Below are positions 44,340 to 51,712 of a DNA stretch of 64,000 bases, one piece after another (the first letter of the stretch is position 1; each line of letters begins with the position of its first letter). The stretch spans positions 206,154 to 270,153 of the forward strand of contig JAFPBO010000031.1 of the NCBI GenBank assembly GCA_017390475.1, written 5' to 3'. Source of the stretch: Loktanella sp. GTDB lineage: Bacteria > Pseudomonadota > Alphaproteobacteria > Rhodobacterales > Rhodobacteraceae. Below the pieces are notes generated by a model. It was not told the origin of the DNA. It worked only from the letters and a program-made list of their open reading frames with translations, and did no database searches. The translations under genes and the position numbers were made by a program.

Positions 44340-45313
44340 GCCGTGGACCCATCCTGATCGATCTCAACGATACCGACGAAGCCCGCCCAGACGTGGCCCC
44401 CGCCGTGCCCGATATCGACAGCGCCGCAATGCAGCGGATCGCCGTGGTCGCCAGCCAGAAACCATCCCGCCTGTCGCGCTGGTTCTGGTCGCTGGCCGTG
44501 TTGCTGACAGGGTTCATCGTGTCGCTTGCCGCGTGGGATTACGTCACCGGCCTGCTCGCCCGGTCCCCTGTGTTGGGCTGGATCGCGACGATTTTGGTGG
44601 GACTGTTACTGTTAGTCGTGCTGATCATCGGCTTTCGCGAACTCGCAGCCTTTGGCCGGTTGCGCAAACTCGACCTGGTCCAGACCAAAGCCCGCGACGC
44701 GCTGCTCAGCAATGATCTGAAAGCCGCGCATGGCGTGCTCGGCGCGCTCGATACGCTTTATGCCGGGCGCGAAGATGTCGCCTGGGGCAAGGCCGAACTG
44801 GCACAGCGCAAGGCGGATATGCTCGACGCCGATGCGCTTTTGGGGCTAGCCGAACGCAGCTTACTCGCCCCGCTCGACACCCGCGCCATGCGCGAGGTGG
44901 AAAATGCAGCACGCCAGGTCGCCATGGTCACCGCCTTTGTCCCGCTCGCCTTGGCCGATCTGATCACGGCATTGACCGCCAATCTGCGGATGATCCGCCG
45001 GATCGCGGAAATCTATGGCGGGCGTGCTGGCACGCTGGGGTCCTGGCGGCTGACGCGCGGCGTGCTGGCGCATCTGGTGGCGACGGGTGCTTTGGCCGTG
45101 GGCGATGACCTGATCGGCACGATTGCAGGTGGCGGCATCCTTGCCAAAGTCTCGCGCCGCTTTGGCGAAGGCATTGTAAACGGCGCCCTGACCGCTCGCG
45201 TCGGCGTCGCCGCCATCGAAGTCTGTCGCCCGCTGCCGTTTCACGCGACACCGCGCCCGTCAGTCACAGCTTTGGTGCGGCGCGCGCTGACTGGGTTGTT
45301 CGGCACCAGCTAG
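44336..45313 (+). CDS. YcjF-family (DUF697) inner-membrane protein
   Basis: This 325-residue protein has two N-terminal membrane helices (WFWSLAVLLTGFIVSLAAWD, then a stretch around ILVGLLLLVVLIIGF) and a C-terminal DUF697 domain with VARHxx-like conserved regions, such as ALADLITALTANLRMIRRIA. It is the usual partner of YcjX. The GTG start overlaps the ycjX stop (GTGA). Its stop overlaps by 4 bp the stop of the DUF2125 gene on the other strand. Confidence 0.87.
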   Translation: MSRGPILIDLNDTDEARPDVAPAVPDIDSAAMQRIAVVASQKPSRLSRWFWSLAVLLTGFIVSLAAWDYVTGLLARSPVLGWIATILVGLLLLVVLIIGFRELAAFGRLRKLDLVQTKARDALLSNDLKAAHGVLGALDTLYAGREDVAWGKAELAQRKADMLDADALLGLAERSLLAPLDTRAMREVENAARQVAMVTAFVPLALADLITALTANLRMIRRIAEIYGGRAGTLGSWRLTRGVLAHLVATGALAVGDDLIGTIAGGGILAKVSRRFGEGIVNGALTARVGVAAIEVCRPLPFHATPRPSVTALVRRALTGLFGTS

Positions 45314-46287
45314 CGCAGCCGTGGCGCTGGCCCGACGGGAACCGGCCCGACCAGCATCATACCCTCCTGAAACACCAGAGGTACAGTCAGGACTCCGTCT
45401 GCATCGGCCATGAAACCTGCGACCCGGGTTATGGCATTCCTGACGCTTGGTTCGATCAGCCCTGCTGCGATCAGAAAATCAAGCAGCAGGCCCCATTGCT
45501 GACTGCGCAGGTCGATCCGGCCGGTCGGGATTCCGACAGAATCTATCGCGACATCTCCGCTAGCCTGCAATGTGACACTACCCCAGTCAAACCGCAGATC
45601 ATGCAGGGTGATCTGATCAAGATCAAGCAGTGCGCCTTGCAGGTCCCGGTCCAATGGCTGCGCAAACACAAGACGCGCCGCGCCCGTGATCGCCTCAATC
45701 TCCGGGCCGAGGGTCGCAGCCGGGTCGATCTGGTCGCGCAGCGGGGCAGGCAATACCAGTCGCTCTGCTTTCAGTTCAGCATCATAGCTGGGATCAGGCC
45801 CGCCGGCATCTGTAAGTCCGGCGGCCAATTGGCCCAAGTCAAACTGCCAGCCGGCATCCGACACGACCGTCGTCGCCCCCATCCGCAACCATCCCGCATC
45901 AAACACCAATAGAGGTGTCGGACGCAGAGCGATATGCACGTGCCAGTTTTCACCGCCAAGCAGCAGGGTTTGGTCAGCCAGTCGCAATACTTGATCTTGT
46001 GCAAAACGCATGCCCAGCGACAACGGGCGATAGCTGTCCGCCTGCAGGGTAATCTGTGGCGCGTGCCAAGCCCAATCTGTCCCGGCAAGGTGTAGATCAT
46101 GCAGGACCGTGTCAAATCGTACAGGATAGCCCGTTGTCGTCACCGATCCGATCGTCAGGTCAGCGCCCTGATCGGCCAAAAGTACGCTTGCCCGGTCGGC
46201 CCCTGTTTGCAGTATTTGCGACACAGCAAACCAATATCCACTATAAAGAAGTCCCAGCCAGACCAGGCCCCAAATCAATCGCCGCAT
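45310..46287 (-). CDS. DUF2125 secreted/membrane-anchored protein
   Basis: This 325-residue protein has an N-terminal hydrophobic anchor (LIWGLVWLGLLYSGYWFAV) and a periplasmic beta-rich region with family features such as TTTGYPVRFDTVLHDLHL and HAPQITLQADSYRP. DUF2125 proteins are found widely in alphaproteobacteria; the function is unknown. It is leftward, convergent with ycjF. Confidence 0.85.
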   Translation of the reverse strand: MRRLIWGLVWLGLLYSGYWFAVSQILQTGADRASVLLADQGADLTIGSVTTTGYPVRFDTVLHDLHLAGTDWAWHAPQITLQADSYRPLSLGMRFAQDQVLRLADQTLLLGGENWHVHIALRPTPLLVFDAGWLRMGATTVVSDAGWQFDLGQLAAGLTDAGGPDPSYDAELKAERLVLPAPLRDQIDPAATLGPEIEAITGAARLVFAQPLDRDLQGALLDLDQITLHDLRFDWGSVTLQASGDVAIDSVGIPTGRIDLRSQQWGLLLDFLIAAGLIEPSVRNAITRVAGFMADADGVLTVPLVFQEGMMLVGPVPVGPAPRLR

Positions 46288-46363
46288 GTGCTGTCTTACT
46301 CAATCTATCCCCGGCGCATGCAATCGTATCCTCAGATGATGTCAAGTCTGCGCCCGACAACGC

Positions 46364-46394
46364 AAAAAGCCCGGCGCAATGCACCGGGCTTTTT
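46364..46394. terminator. Bidirectional intrinsic terminator
   Basis: AAAAAGCCCGG (46364-46374) pairs perfectly with CCGGGCTTTTT (46384-46394) around a 9-nt loop, giving a T-run on either strand. It lies just past the stop of the leftward SH3-domain gene (46410) and before the DUF2125 gene. Confidence 0.9.
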
Positions 46395-46409
46395 CTGGAA
46401 AAAGAAGGT

Positions 46410-47093
46410 TTAGCGAATGACGCGTACAATCGCACCAGTTTCCGCATCGACCAGAACAGTTTGGTTGTTCACGTTGAGGTAACGGAACTCTGGCTGTGTC
46501 GGGACGTCATACATGACAACTTCAGCCGGAACACCGGCACCAACCACAACTTCGCCGTTCAGATAAACCGTCTCGACCGGATTGCTGGAAACAAAAGTGA
46601 TCGTCTCTTCTGAAGGTTCGACGGTTGACACGGCGACGGCGGTGCCAAGCATCCCGCCTGCGATGATGCCGCCGACCGGCCCGCCCGCAACAAAGGCGAT
46701 CATTGACCCGACGGTGGCACCGACAGCGGCAGCAGCATTCTGATCAGTCTGGGTTGCATCATCGTCAGGAACGGTGACGGTCGTCAGCGACAGCGAACCG
46801 GGACGATTGATCAAAGCGACAGGTGTCGCGTCTTCTTCAACATAAAGATATTCGCCCGACGCCCAGGCAGTCTGGCCGTCAAAGCTGATTTGGCACCAAG
46901 TGATATCCTCAAGACAGCCTTCGATGACGACGGTCTGGTTCAGTTCCAGAATACCAACAGCCGGGGCGAATTCGCTGGGCGTCACACGGGCGGCGATTTC
47001 TGCACCGGCGCGCGCTTCGGTGGATTGGGCGAATGATGGCAAAGCAGCAGTGATCGCAATCGCCGAAGCGATGCCAAGGGGTAGAATTTTCAT
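46410..47093 (-). CDS. Secreted SH3-like/glycine-zipper protein
   Basis: This 227-residue protein has a signal (LGIASAIAITAALPSFAQS). An SH3-like domain follows (about 30-90, with NQTVVIEGCLEDITWCQI), then a glycine-zipper segment (VGATVGSMIAFVAGGPVGGI, about 120-140) and a C-terminal DUF1236-like part that carries VYLNGEVVVGAGVP. GAGAGG lies upstream of the ATG at 47093. It is probably an envelope protein; the role is unknown. Confidence 0.8.
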   Translation of the reverse strand: MKILPLGIASAIAITAALPSFAQSTEARAGAEIAARVTPSEFAPAVGILELNQTVVIEGCLEDITWCQISFDGQTAWASGEYLYVEEDATPVALINRPGSLSLTTVTVPDDDATQTDQNAAAAVGATVGSMIAFVAGGPVGGIIAGGMLGTAVAVSTVEPSEETITFVSSNPVETVYLNGEVVVGAGVPAEVVMYDVPTQPEFRYLNVNNQTVLVDAETGAIVRVIR

Positions 47094-47366
47094 GATAGTC
47101 CTCTCGGTCCGCCCGGTGCTGGCCTGATGTTCAGGGGCCACCGCGGCGGTATGCGTTGACTATATGGGTGGGTCTGCGCCCGGGTAAGCCACCTTGGCAC
47201 TACCTTTGCGGCCTTAGGCCGTATTCCGCCTGACAGCCCTGTGGTTGCACTGCCAGGTCCAGGTCGCTGGCCGGTTCCCCGACGTTATCTTCTGGTTGTG
47301 ATTGCCATACTTTTGGTGATGTTGGCCTATGGCGTCTGTCTGTGACCCGCCTAGGGTAGTATGACG

Positions 47367-47732
47367 TCACGCCGCCTTTGCATTGGCTGCATTTTCTTCG
47401 ATCACGGCGCAATTCTCTGCGGCCCATTGACACAAGGTGAACAGTGGCGGGACCAGAGTCTGGCCCAGATCGGTCAGCCGGTATTCCACCCATGGCGGGT
47501 TTTTGTCGGTATATACTTGGCGCGTCACAAGACCGTCGCGTTCCAGCGCGCGCAGGGTCATCGTCAGCATTCGCTGCGAAATATTCTCAACCTCACGCCG
47601 GATCTGGCTGTACCGCTTGGGCTGTTCCGACAGGATCAGGATCACCAGCACGGTCCATTTATCACCCACCCGCGACAGGATGGGTGAGATCCTTTCGCAA
47701 TCGCCGGGCACAGACATGTTCCCTAGTTTCAT
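47367..47732 (-). CDS. HxlR-family transcriptional regulator
   Basis: This 121-residue winged-helix regulator has a conserved Cys near the start (GDCERISPILSRVGDKWTVL), the recognition region SQIRREVENISQRMLTMTLR and an end that contains TDLGQTLVPPL. AGGAG lies 8 nt before the ATG at 47732. It is divergent from the amidohydrolase gene with 77 bp between, so it probably controls it. Some HxlR proteins respond to oxidation of the N-terminal Cys. Confidence 0.9.
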   Translation of the reverse strand: MKLGNMSVPGDCERISPILSRVGDKWTVLVILILSEQPKRYSQIRREVENISQRMLTMTLRALERDGLVTRQVYTDKNPPWVEYRLTDLGQTLVPPLFTLCQWAAENCAVIEENAANAKAA

Positions 47733-47809
47733 TCATGTGTCTCCTTGCGGGCGTTTATGCATCCTTTAGATGCCTAGGGCACTAATAGTAACCATAAGGA
47801 CAAAACACA

Positions 47810-49315
47810 ATGTGTGAGCTTTGCAAGGCCGGTTTCCCGCGCCAACACAACCACCCGACCCGCCGGACATTCCTGCGCAGCGCCATGGCCAGCGCGGCAG
47901 CAGCGGCATTCCTGCCGGCCTTCATGACGCGCCCCGCCATTGCGCAGGACCTGCCCGCAGGCGTGGGCGAGGCTGGCCGTCGCACGCTCATCAAAGGCGG
48001 CCATATCCTGAGCCAAGATTCGGCCATCGGCGATTTCACTGGCGATCTGCTGCTGGAAGGCAGCCGGATTCTTGAGGTGGCACCAAATATCGACGCAGGC
48101 GACGCCGCCGTGATCGACGCCACAGGCCGGATCGTGATGCCGGGTTTTGTGGATACGCATCACCACCAGTTTGAGACCTCGCTGCGGTCCTATCTGCCCA
48201 ACGGGATCATGTTCGGCGATCCGACACGGCCCGATGAGCCGAATTATCTGGATGATATCCTTGGCAAATTCTCCAAGGTTTACCGGCCCGAGGATGTCTA
48301 TATCGCGCAGCTTTTCGGCGGGCTGAGCCAGTTGGATGCCGGTGTCACCACCGTCCATGACGTCTCACAGATCCACCATTCGCCCGCCCATTCCGATGCC
48401 GTCATCGCGGGGATGCAGGCGGTAGGTCGTCGTGGCGTGTTCGGCTATTTTGAAGGCTACGGTCCCGATCTGGCCTATCCGCAGGATGCCCGCCGTCTGC
48501 GGAACGAATATTTCGCCTCCGACGATCAATTGCTGACCATGCTGATGGGTGGCGAAGTCTATCTGCCCGGTGTTGATCCGCTGGAACTCTGGCGACTGGG
48601 GCAAGAGCTTGACCTGATGATCGGGCTGCATGTCGTCGGCTCGCTGGGGATGCAGGAGACGATGGATAATCTGATCCCGCATTACACCGACAAGCATCTG
48701 TTCATCCATATGACCGGCATGTCCGACGCCGCATGGAACCGTGCGCAGGAAGTCGGCGCGCATATCTCGCTGTCCGTCCCGATCGAAATGCAGATGCGCC
48801 ACGGCCTGCCGCCGATCCAGAAAGCCATCGACATGGGCATGGCTCCGTCTCTGTCGGTCGATGTCGAATGCACGATGACGGCCGATTTCTTTACCCAGAT
48901 GCGGGGCGCGATGACAGTGCAACGCATGTTTGCCAATCAGACCGCGCTGGAAGAAGGACCAGAGGCGGCCCCAGCGCTGATGGATGTGCGCGATGCCCTT
49001 ACCTTTGCCACGATCAACGGCGCAGCCGGTCTGAAGCTGGATCACAAGGTCGGGTCGCTGACGCCGGGCAAAGAGGCCGATATCATCCTGCTGGATGCCG
49101 ATGCACTGAATGTCGCGCCGCTGAACAATGCGGCTGGCGCGGTTGTCACGCTGATGGAACGGTCCAATGTCGAGACGGTCCTTGTCGCGGGCCAGATCAA
49201 AAAGTGGAAAGGTGCCTTGCTGGGCCATGACATCGCCGCATTGCGCGATCAGATCGTAGCCTCGCGCGACTATCTGTTCGAGGCGGCAGAGGTTGATATC
49301 CCTCTTTTCGACTGA
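47810..49315 (+). CDS. Tat-exported Atz/Trz-type amidohydrolase
   Basis: This 501-residue metal-dependent hydrolase begins MCELCKAGFPRQHNHP, then a twin-arginine signal TRRTFLRSAMASAAAAAFL. The metal site is visible: DTHHHQFETSL (HxH), GLHVVGS, FIHMTGM and SVDVEC (Asp). The segment PIEMQMRHGLPPIQKAI is of the atrazine/ammonia-releasing (SsnA/AtzB-like) subgroup. Its real substrate is not known. AAGGAC lies upstream of the ATG. It sits alone behind a divergent HxlR regulator; the Tat signal places it in the periplasm, which is unusual for this subgroup. Confidence 0.88.
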   Translation: MCELCKAGFPRQHNHPTRRTFLRSAMASAAAAAFLPAFMTRPAIAQDLPAGVGEAGRRTLIKGGHILSQDSAIGDFTGDLLLEGSRILEVAPNIDAGDAAVIDATGRIVMPGFVDTHHHQFETSLRSYLPNGIMFGDPTRPDEPNYLDDILGKFSKVYRPEDVYIAQLFGGLSQLDAGVTTVHDVSQIHHSPAHSDAVIAGMQAVGRRGVFGYFEGYGPDLAYPQDARRLRNEYFASDDQLLTMLMGGEVYLPGVDPLELWRLGQELDLMIGLHVVGSLGMQETMDNLIPHYTDKHLFIHMTGMSDAAWNRAQEVGAHISLSVPIEMQMRHGLPPIQKAIDMGMAPSLSVDVECTMTADFFTQMRGAMTVQRMFANQTALEEGPEAAPALMDVRDALTFATINGAAGLKLDHKVGSLTPGKEADIILLDADALNVAPLNNAAGAVVTLMERSNVETVLVAGQIKKWKGALLGHDIAALRDQIVASRDYLFEAAEVDIPLFD

Positions 49316-49323
49316 CAAGACAA

Positions 49324-49354
49324 GCGGCCCTGCCCCAGCGACGGGCAGGGCCGC
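49324..49354. terminator. Stem-loop terminator after the amidohydrolase
   Basis: GCGGCCCTGCCC (49324-49335) pairs perfectly, 12 bp, with GGGCAGGGCCGC (49343-49354) around a 7-nt loop, 9 bp after the stop. It lacks a T-tract. Confidence 0.7.
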
Positions 49355-49558
49355 ACAGCTATCTCGTCATGATTCTGTTACATTGACAGACTACCCGCCT
49401 TTGCACACAGCGACCGGTATCGCGGATATCCGGGGCGATCCAATGTCAGCAGCCCTTGCCTTGCTGCAGAGATCACCCTGATCAAAGGTGCGACAGATAT
49501 CGTCGTTCCAATCTGCCCTGATGCTGTGCCCTGTCAGTCATGGCAAAGGGGAGCGCGG

Positions 49559-51631
49559 ATGATGCTCGATTTGAACGACCTGCGGCTGTTCGTGGCCATT
49601 GTAGAACATCAGGGTATCCTGAAGGCCGGGCGCGCGCTGAACCTGCCAAAGTCCACGGTGAGCCGCCGCCTCGCCGGGCTGGAGGCGCAGCTGAAAACCC
49701 GGCTGATCATCCGCAGCGGCGAAGAATTCACCCTGACCCCCGCCGGTCAAGAGGCTTATGATCTTGGTCAGCGGATGGTGCTGGCGGCCCGGGATGCCGA
49801 AGAACGGTTGCTCCGCGCACGCAGCGAAATCGCGGGCGAGGTCGTGTTGAGCACCACCGCATTGATCGCACCGCGCCTGCCGGTTTATCTGGCAACGCTG
49901 ATGCAACCGCATCCGAACCTGTCCTTCACCCTCGACGTGTCAGAGCGCGACCCCGATCCGGTCAGCGACGCCAGCGATCTGTTGTTGCGCGCCCATGGCT
50001 GGAGTCTGCGAGACACGGTGTTGATCCAGCGGCGGATCTGCCGCAATCCGATGATCCTTGTCGCGACGCCCGGCTATCTGGATCGATACGGCATACCTAT
50101 GACGCCAGCCGATGTGGCAGCACATGACCTACTGGTCTTTGGTATAGATGCCCGCCCGGAAAACACCCATCTGTCTGATGCCGCAGGTCAGGTAGCGGCA
50201 CTCACCCCGTCGCCGCGCCTGATCACTGCCAATGCGCCGGTGCTGACGCAGGCGGCACTGGATGGGCTGGGGCTTGCGCTGCTGCCGGAATTTGCCGCCC
50301 GTGGTCCACTTTCACACGGCGCGCTGCGCCATCTGCTGCCAGACTGGACCGGCCCTGCGGTCGCGGTCACGTTGCTGACACCGTCACGGCAGAACATGAA
50401 CGCTACCTTGCGTTACTGCGCGGACCAGATCGCAGCACAGGTGAAATCCGATATTCTGGCGCTTGGTCAAGCTGTTCCAAAACAGGAACCGGCTGTTCCA
50501 GAATTGCCCCCGGGCCGTGTTACAAAACTGACGCATGGGCAGCTTAGCCGTGACCTGCGCAAGACATCACCCGGCCCTGCGCAGCCCAGCAACAGCACCG
50601 AAAGTGACATGCCCATGACCCCATTCAAAACTGTACTCGGCACTGCAGCACTGACCTCTGCGACCATTCTTGGCCTGCCAGTGGCGGCACAGGATGCCGC
50701 AGGCCCGCTCGTGCTTTATACCAATGATTTCGAAGGCGCTATCACCGACCGCTTTGAAGCAGACACCGGCCGTGAGGTTGATGTCGTGCAGATGTCCGGC
50801 GGCGAGATTCTGGCCCGCATCGCAGCAGAAGCCAGCAATCCCCAATGGGATGTGCTGATTTTCAACGGCTCGTACACGTTCCATATGCTGGATCAGCAAG
50901 AGGCCCTACTGCGCGGGGTGGAACCTGCCAACATTGGTAACCTCAACGAAATCGGCCAGGCATATCTGCCAGAGAACCGGTCCTGGTTCCCCATCGGCCT
51001 CGCAGCCTCGTGCGTGATGCTTTATCGTACCGATCTGGTAGACACGCCCCCAACCAGCTTTGCCGATCTGGCTGATCCCCGCTTTAACGGCCAGTTCGGC
51101 ATGGCTGACCCGGCTGTCGCAGCCCCGGCCTACCCTTGTGTCGCGCAATTCTTTGAAGCGCTCGGTAATGACGGCGCGCGCGATCTGTTCACCAGCTTCT
51201 TTGAAAATGGCATGCGCGTGTTCCGCACCAATGGGCCGACCGGAGCGGCATTAGCATCGGGCGATATCTCGCTGGCGCTGATCACCTCGCAGGTTGCCTA
51301 TACCGTCCTGGCAGAAGGCGAAGTGCCTGTCAGCGTGGTCTGGCCCGAGGATGGAGCCCCTGGCGTTGTCCGCGGTGTCGGCATCAGCGCCAATACGTCC
51401 CGTCCAGAGGCGGCCAAAGCCTTTGTTGATTGGCTACTGGAACCCGACACGCAAAGCCATCTGGCCGCTGCGATCCCATCAGACGGCAAGTTTGAGCCGA
51501 CCGTCGCAGGCGCCGTGCGCCGTGCGGATGGGCCGCCCGAGGGGAAGCGCTATCTGGTCGCCTCGGATGCCTTCGCTGTCGAGCATGAAGCGGACATCAA
51601 GACCTGGTTCGCCGATCAGGCGCTGAACTGA
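49559..51631 (+). CDS. One frame joining a LysR regulator and an ABC binding protein
   Basis: A single uninterrupted frame of 690 codons. The first part (to about residue 304) is a complete LysR regulator: helix-turn-helix with LNLPKSTVSRRLAGLEAQL near the start and an effector domain. A 45-residue Pro/Gln/Thr-rich linker follows, then a second protein with its own Sec-like signal and a ferric-type solute-binding fold (also entered as 50609-51631). A LysR protein should be cytoplasmic and a binding protein periplasmic, so a working fusion would be odd. More likely these are two genes whose first stop is lost, or whose spacer happens to be open. AAAGGGGAG lies before the ATG at 49559. No frameshift was seen. 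Confidence 0.7.
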   Translation: MMLDLNDLRLFVAIVEHQGILKAGRALNLPKSTVSRRLAGLEAQLKTRLIIRSGEEFTLTPAGQEAYDLGQRMVLAARDAEERLLRARSEIAGEVVLSTTALIAPRLPVYLATLMQPHPNLSFTLDVSERDPDPVSDASDLLLRAHGWSLRDTVLIQRRICRNPMILVATPGYLDRYGIPMTPADVAAHDLLVFGIDARPENTHLSDAAGQVAALTPSPRLITANAPVLTQAALDGLGLALLPEFAARGPLSHGALRHLLPDWTGPAVAVTLLTPSRQNMNATLRYCADQIAAQVKSDILALGQAVPKQEPAVPELPPGRVTKLTHGQLSRDLRKTSPGPAQPSNSTESDMPMTPFKTVLGTAALTSATILGLPVAAQDAAGPLVLYTNDFEGAITDRFEADTGREVDVVQMSGGEILARIAAEASNPQWDVLIFNGSYTFHMLDQQEALLRGVEPANIGNLNEIGQAYLPENRSWFPIGLAASCVMLYRTDLVDTPPTSFADLADPRFNGQFGMADPAVAAPAYPCVAQFFEALGNDGARDLFTSFFENGMRVFRTNGPTGAALASGDISLALITSQVAYTVLAEGEVPVSVVWPEDGAPGVVRGVGISANTSRPEAAKAFVDWLLEPDTQSHLAAAIPSDGKFEPTVAGAVRRADGPPEGKRYLVASDAFAVEHEADIKTWFADQALN
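50471..50500. promoter_or_regulatory. LysR-box-like GTTCC/GGAAC cluster in the linker DNA
   Basis: GCTGTTCCA occurs at 50471-50479 and again at 50492-50500, 21 bp apart (two helical turns), with the reverse word GGAAC at 50485-50489 between them. GGAAC-N5-GTTCC (50485-50499) forms an inverted repeat, as expected of a LysR-type site. It lies about 110-140 bp upstream of the binding-protein start. Confidence 0.5.
50609..51631 (+). CDS. Ferric/thiamine-type ABC solute-binding protein (internal start)
   Basis: Read from the ATG at 50609 (MPMTPFKTVLG), this is a 340-residue periplasmic protein with a Sec signal (ALTSATILGLPVAAQ). It is of the FbpA/AfuA/ThiB-like family-1 group, with VLYTNDFEGAITDRFEADTG and FADLADPRFNGQFGMADPAV, a Trp/Tyr-bearing pocket region and NTSRPEAAKAFVDWLLEPDT. 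The ribosome site is weak (GAAAG). A stem-loop follows at 51654-51677, then the permease and ATPase genes. Confidence 0.82.
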   Translation: MPMTPFKTVLGTAALTSATILGLPVAAQDAAGPLVLYTNDFEGAITDRFEADTGREVDVVQMSGGEILARIAAEASNPQWDVLIFNGSYTFHMLDQQEALLRGVEPANIGNLNEIGQAYLPENRSWFPIGLAASCVMLYRTDLVDTPPTSFADLADPRFNGQFGMADPAVAAPAYPCVAQFFEALGNDGARDLFTSFFENGMRVFRTNGPTGAALASGDISLALITSQVAYTVLAEGEVPVSVVWPEDGAPGVVRGVGISANTSRPEAAKAFVDWLLEPDTQSHLAAAIPSDGKFEPTVAGAVRRADGPPEGKRYLVASDAFAVEHEADIKTWFADQALN

Positions 51632-51653
51632 CCGGCTTAGCTGCGTTTTGAGC

Positions 51654-51677
51654 GGATGGTCGGGTTACCGGCCGTCC
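51654..51677. promoter_or_regulatory. Stem-loop between binding-protein and permease genes
   Basis: GGATGGTCGG (51654-51663) pairs along its full length, with two G-T pairs, to CCGGCCGTCC (51668-51677) over a 4-nt loop. It lies just past the binding-protein stop and before the permease start at 51713. Confidence 0.65.
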
Positions 51678-51712
51678 CTTCCACAGCCGCCTGCATGTAA
51701 CAGGAGCCGCCA

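Noticed and set aside
47209-47221. CGGCC-TTA-GGCCG hairpin past the HxlR gene
   Set aside because: Five-bp stem about 146 bp from the gene; no supporting T-run or context.
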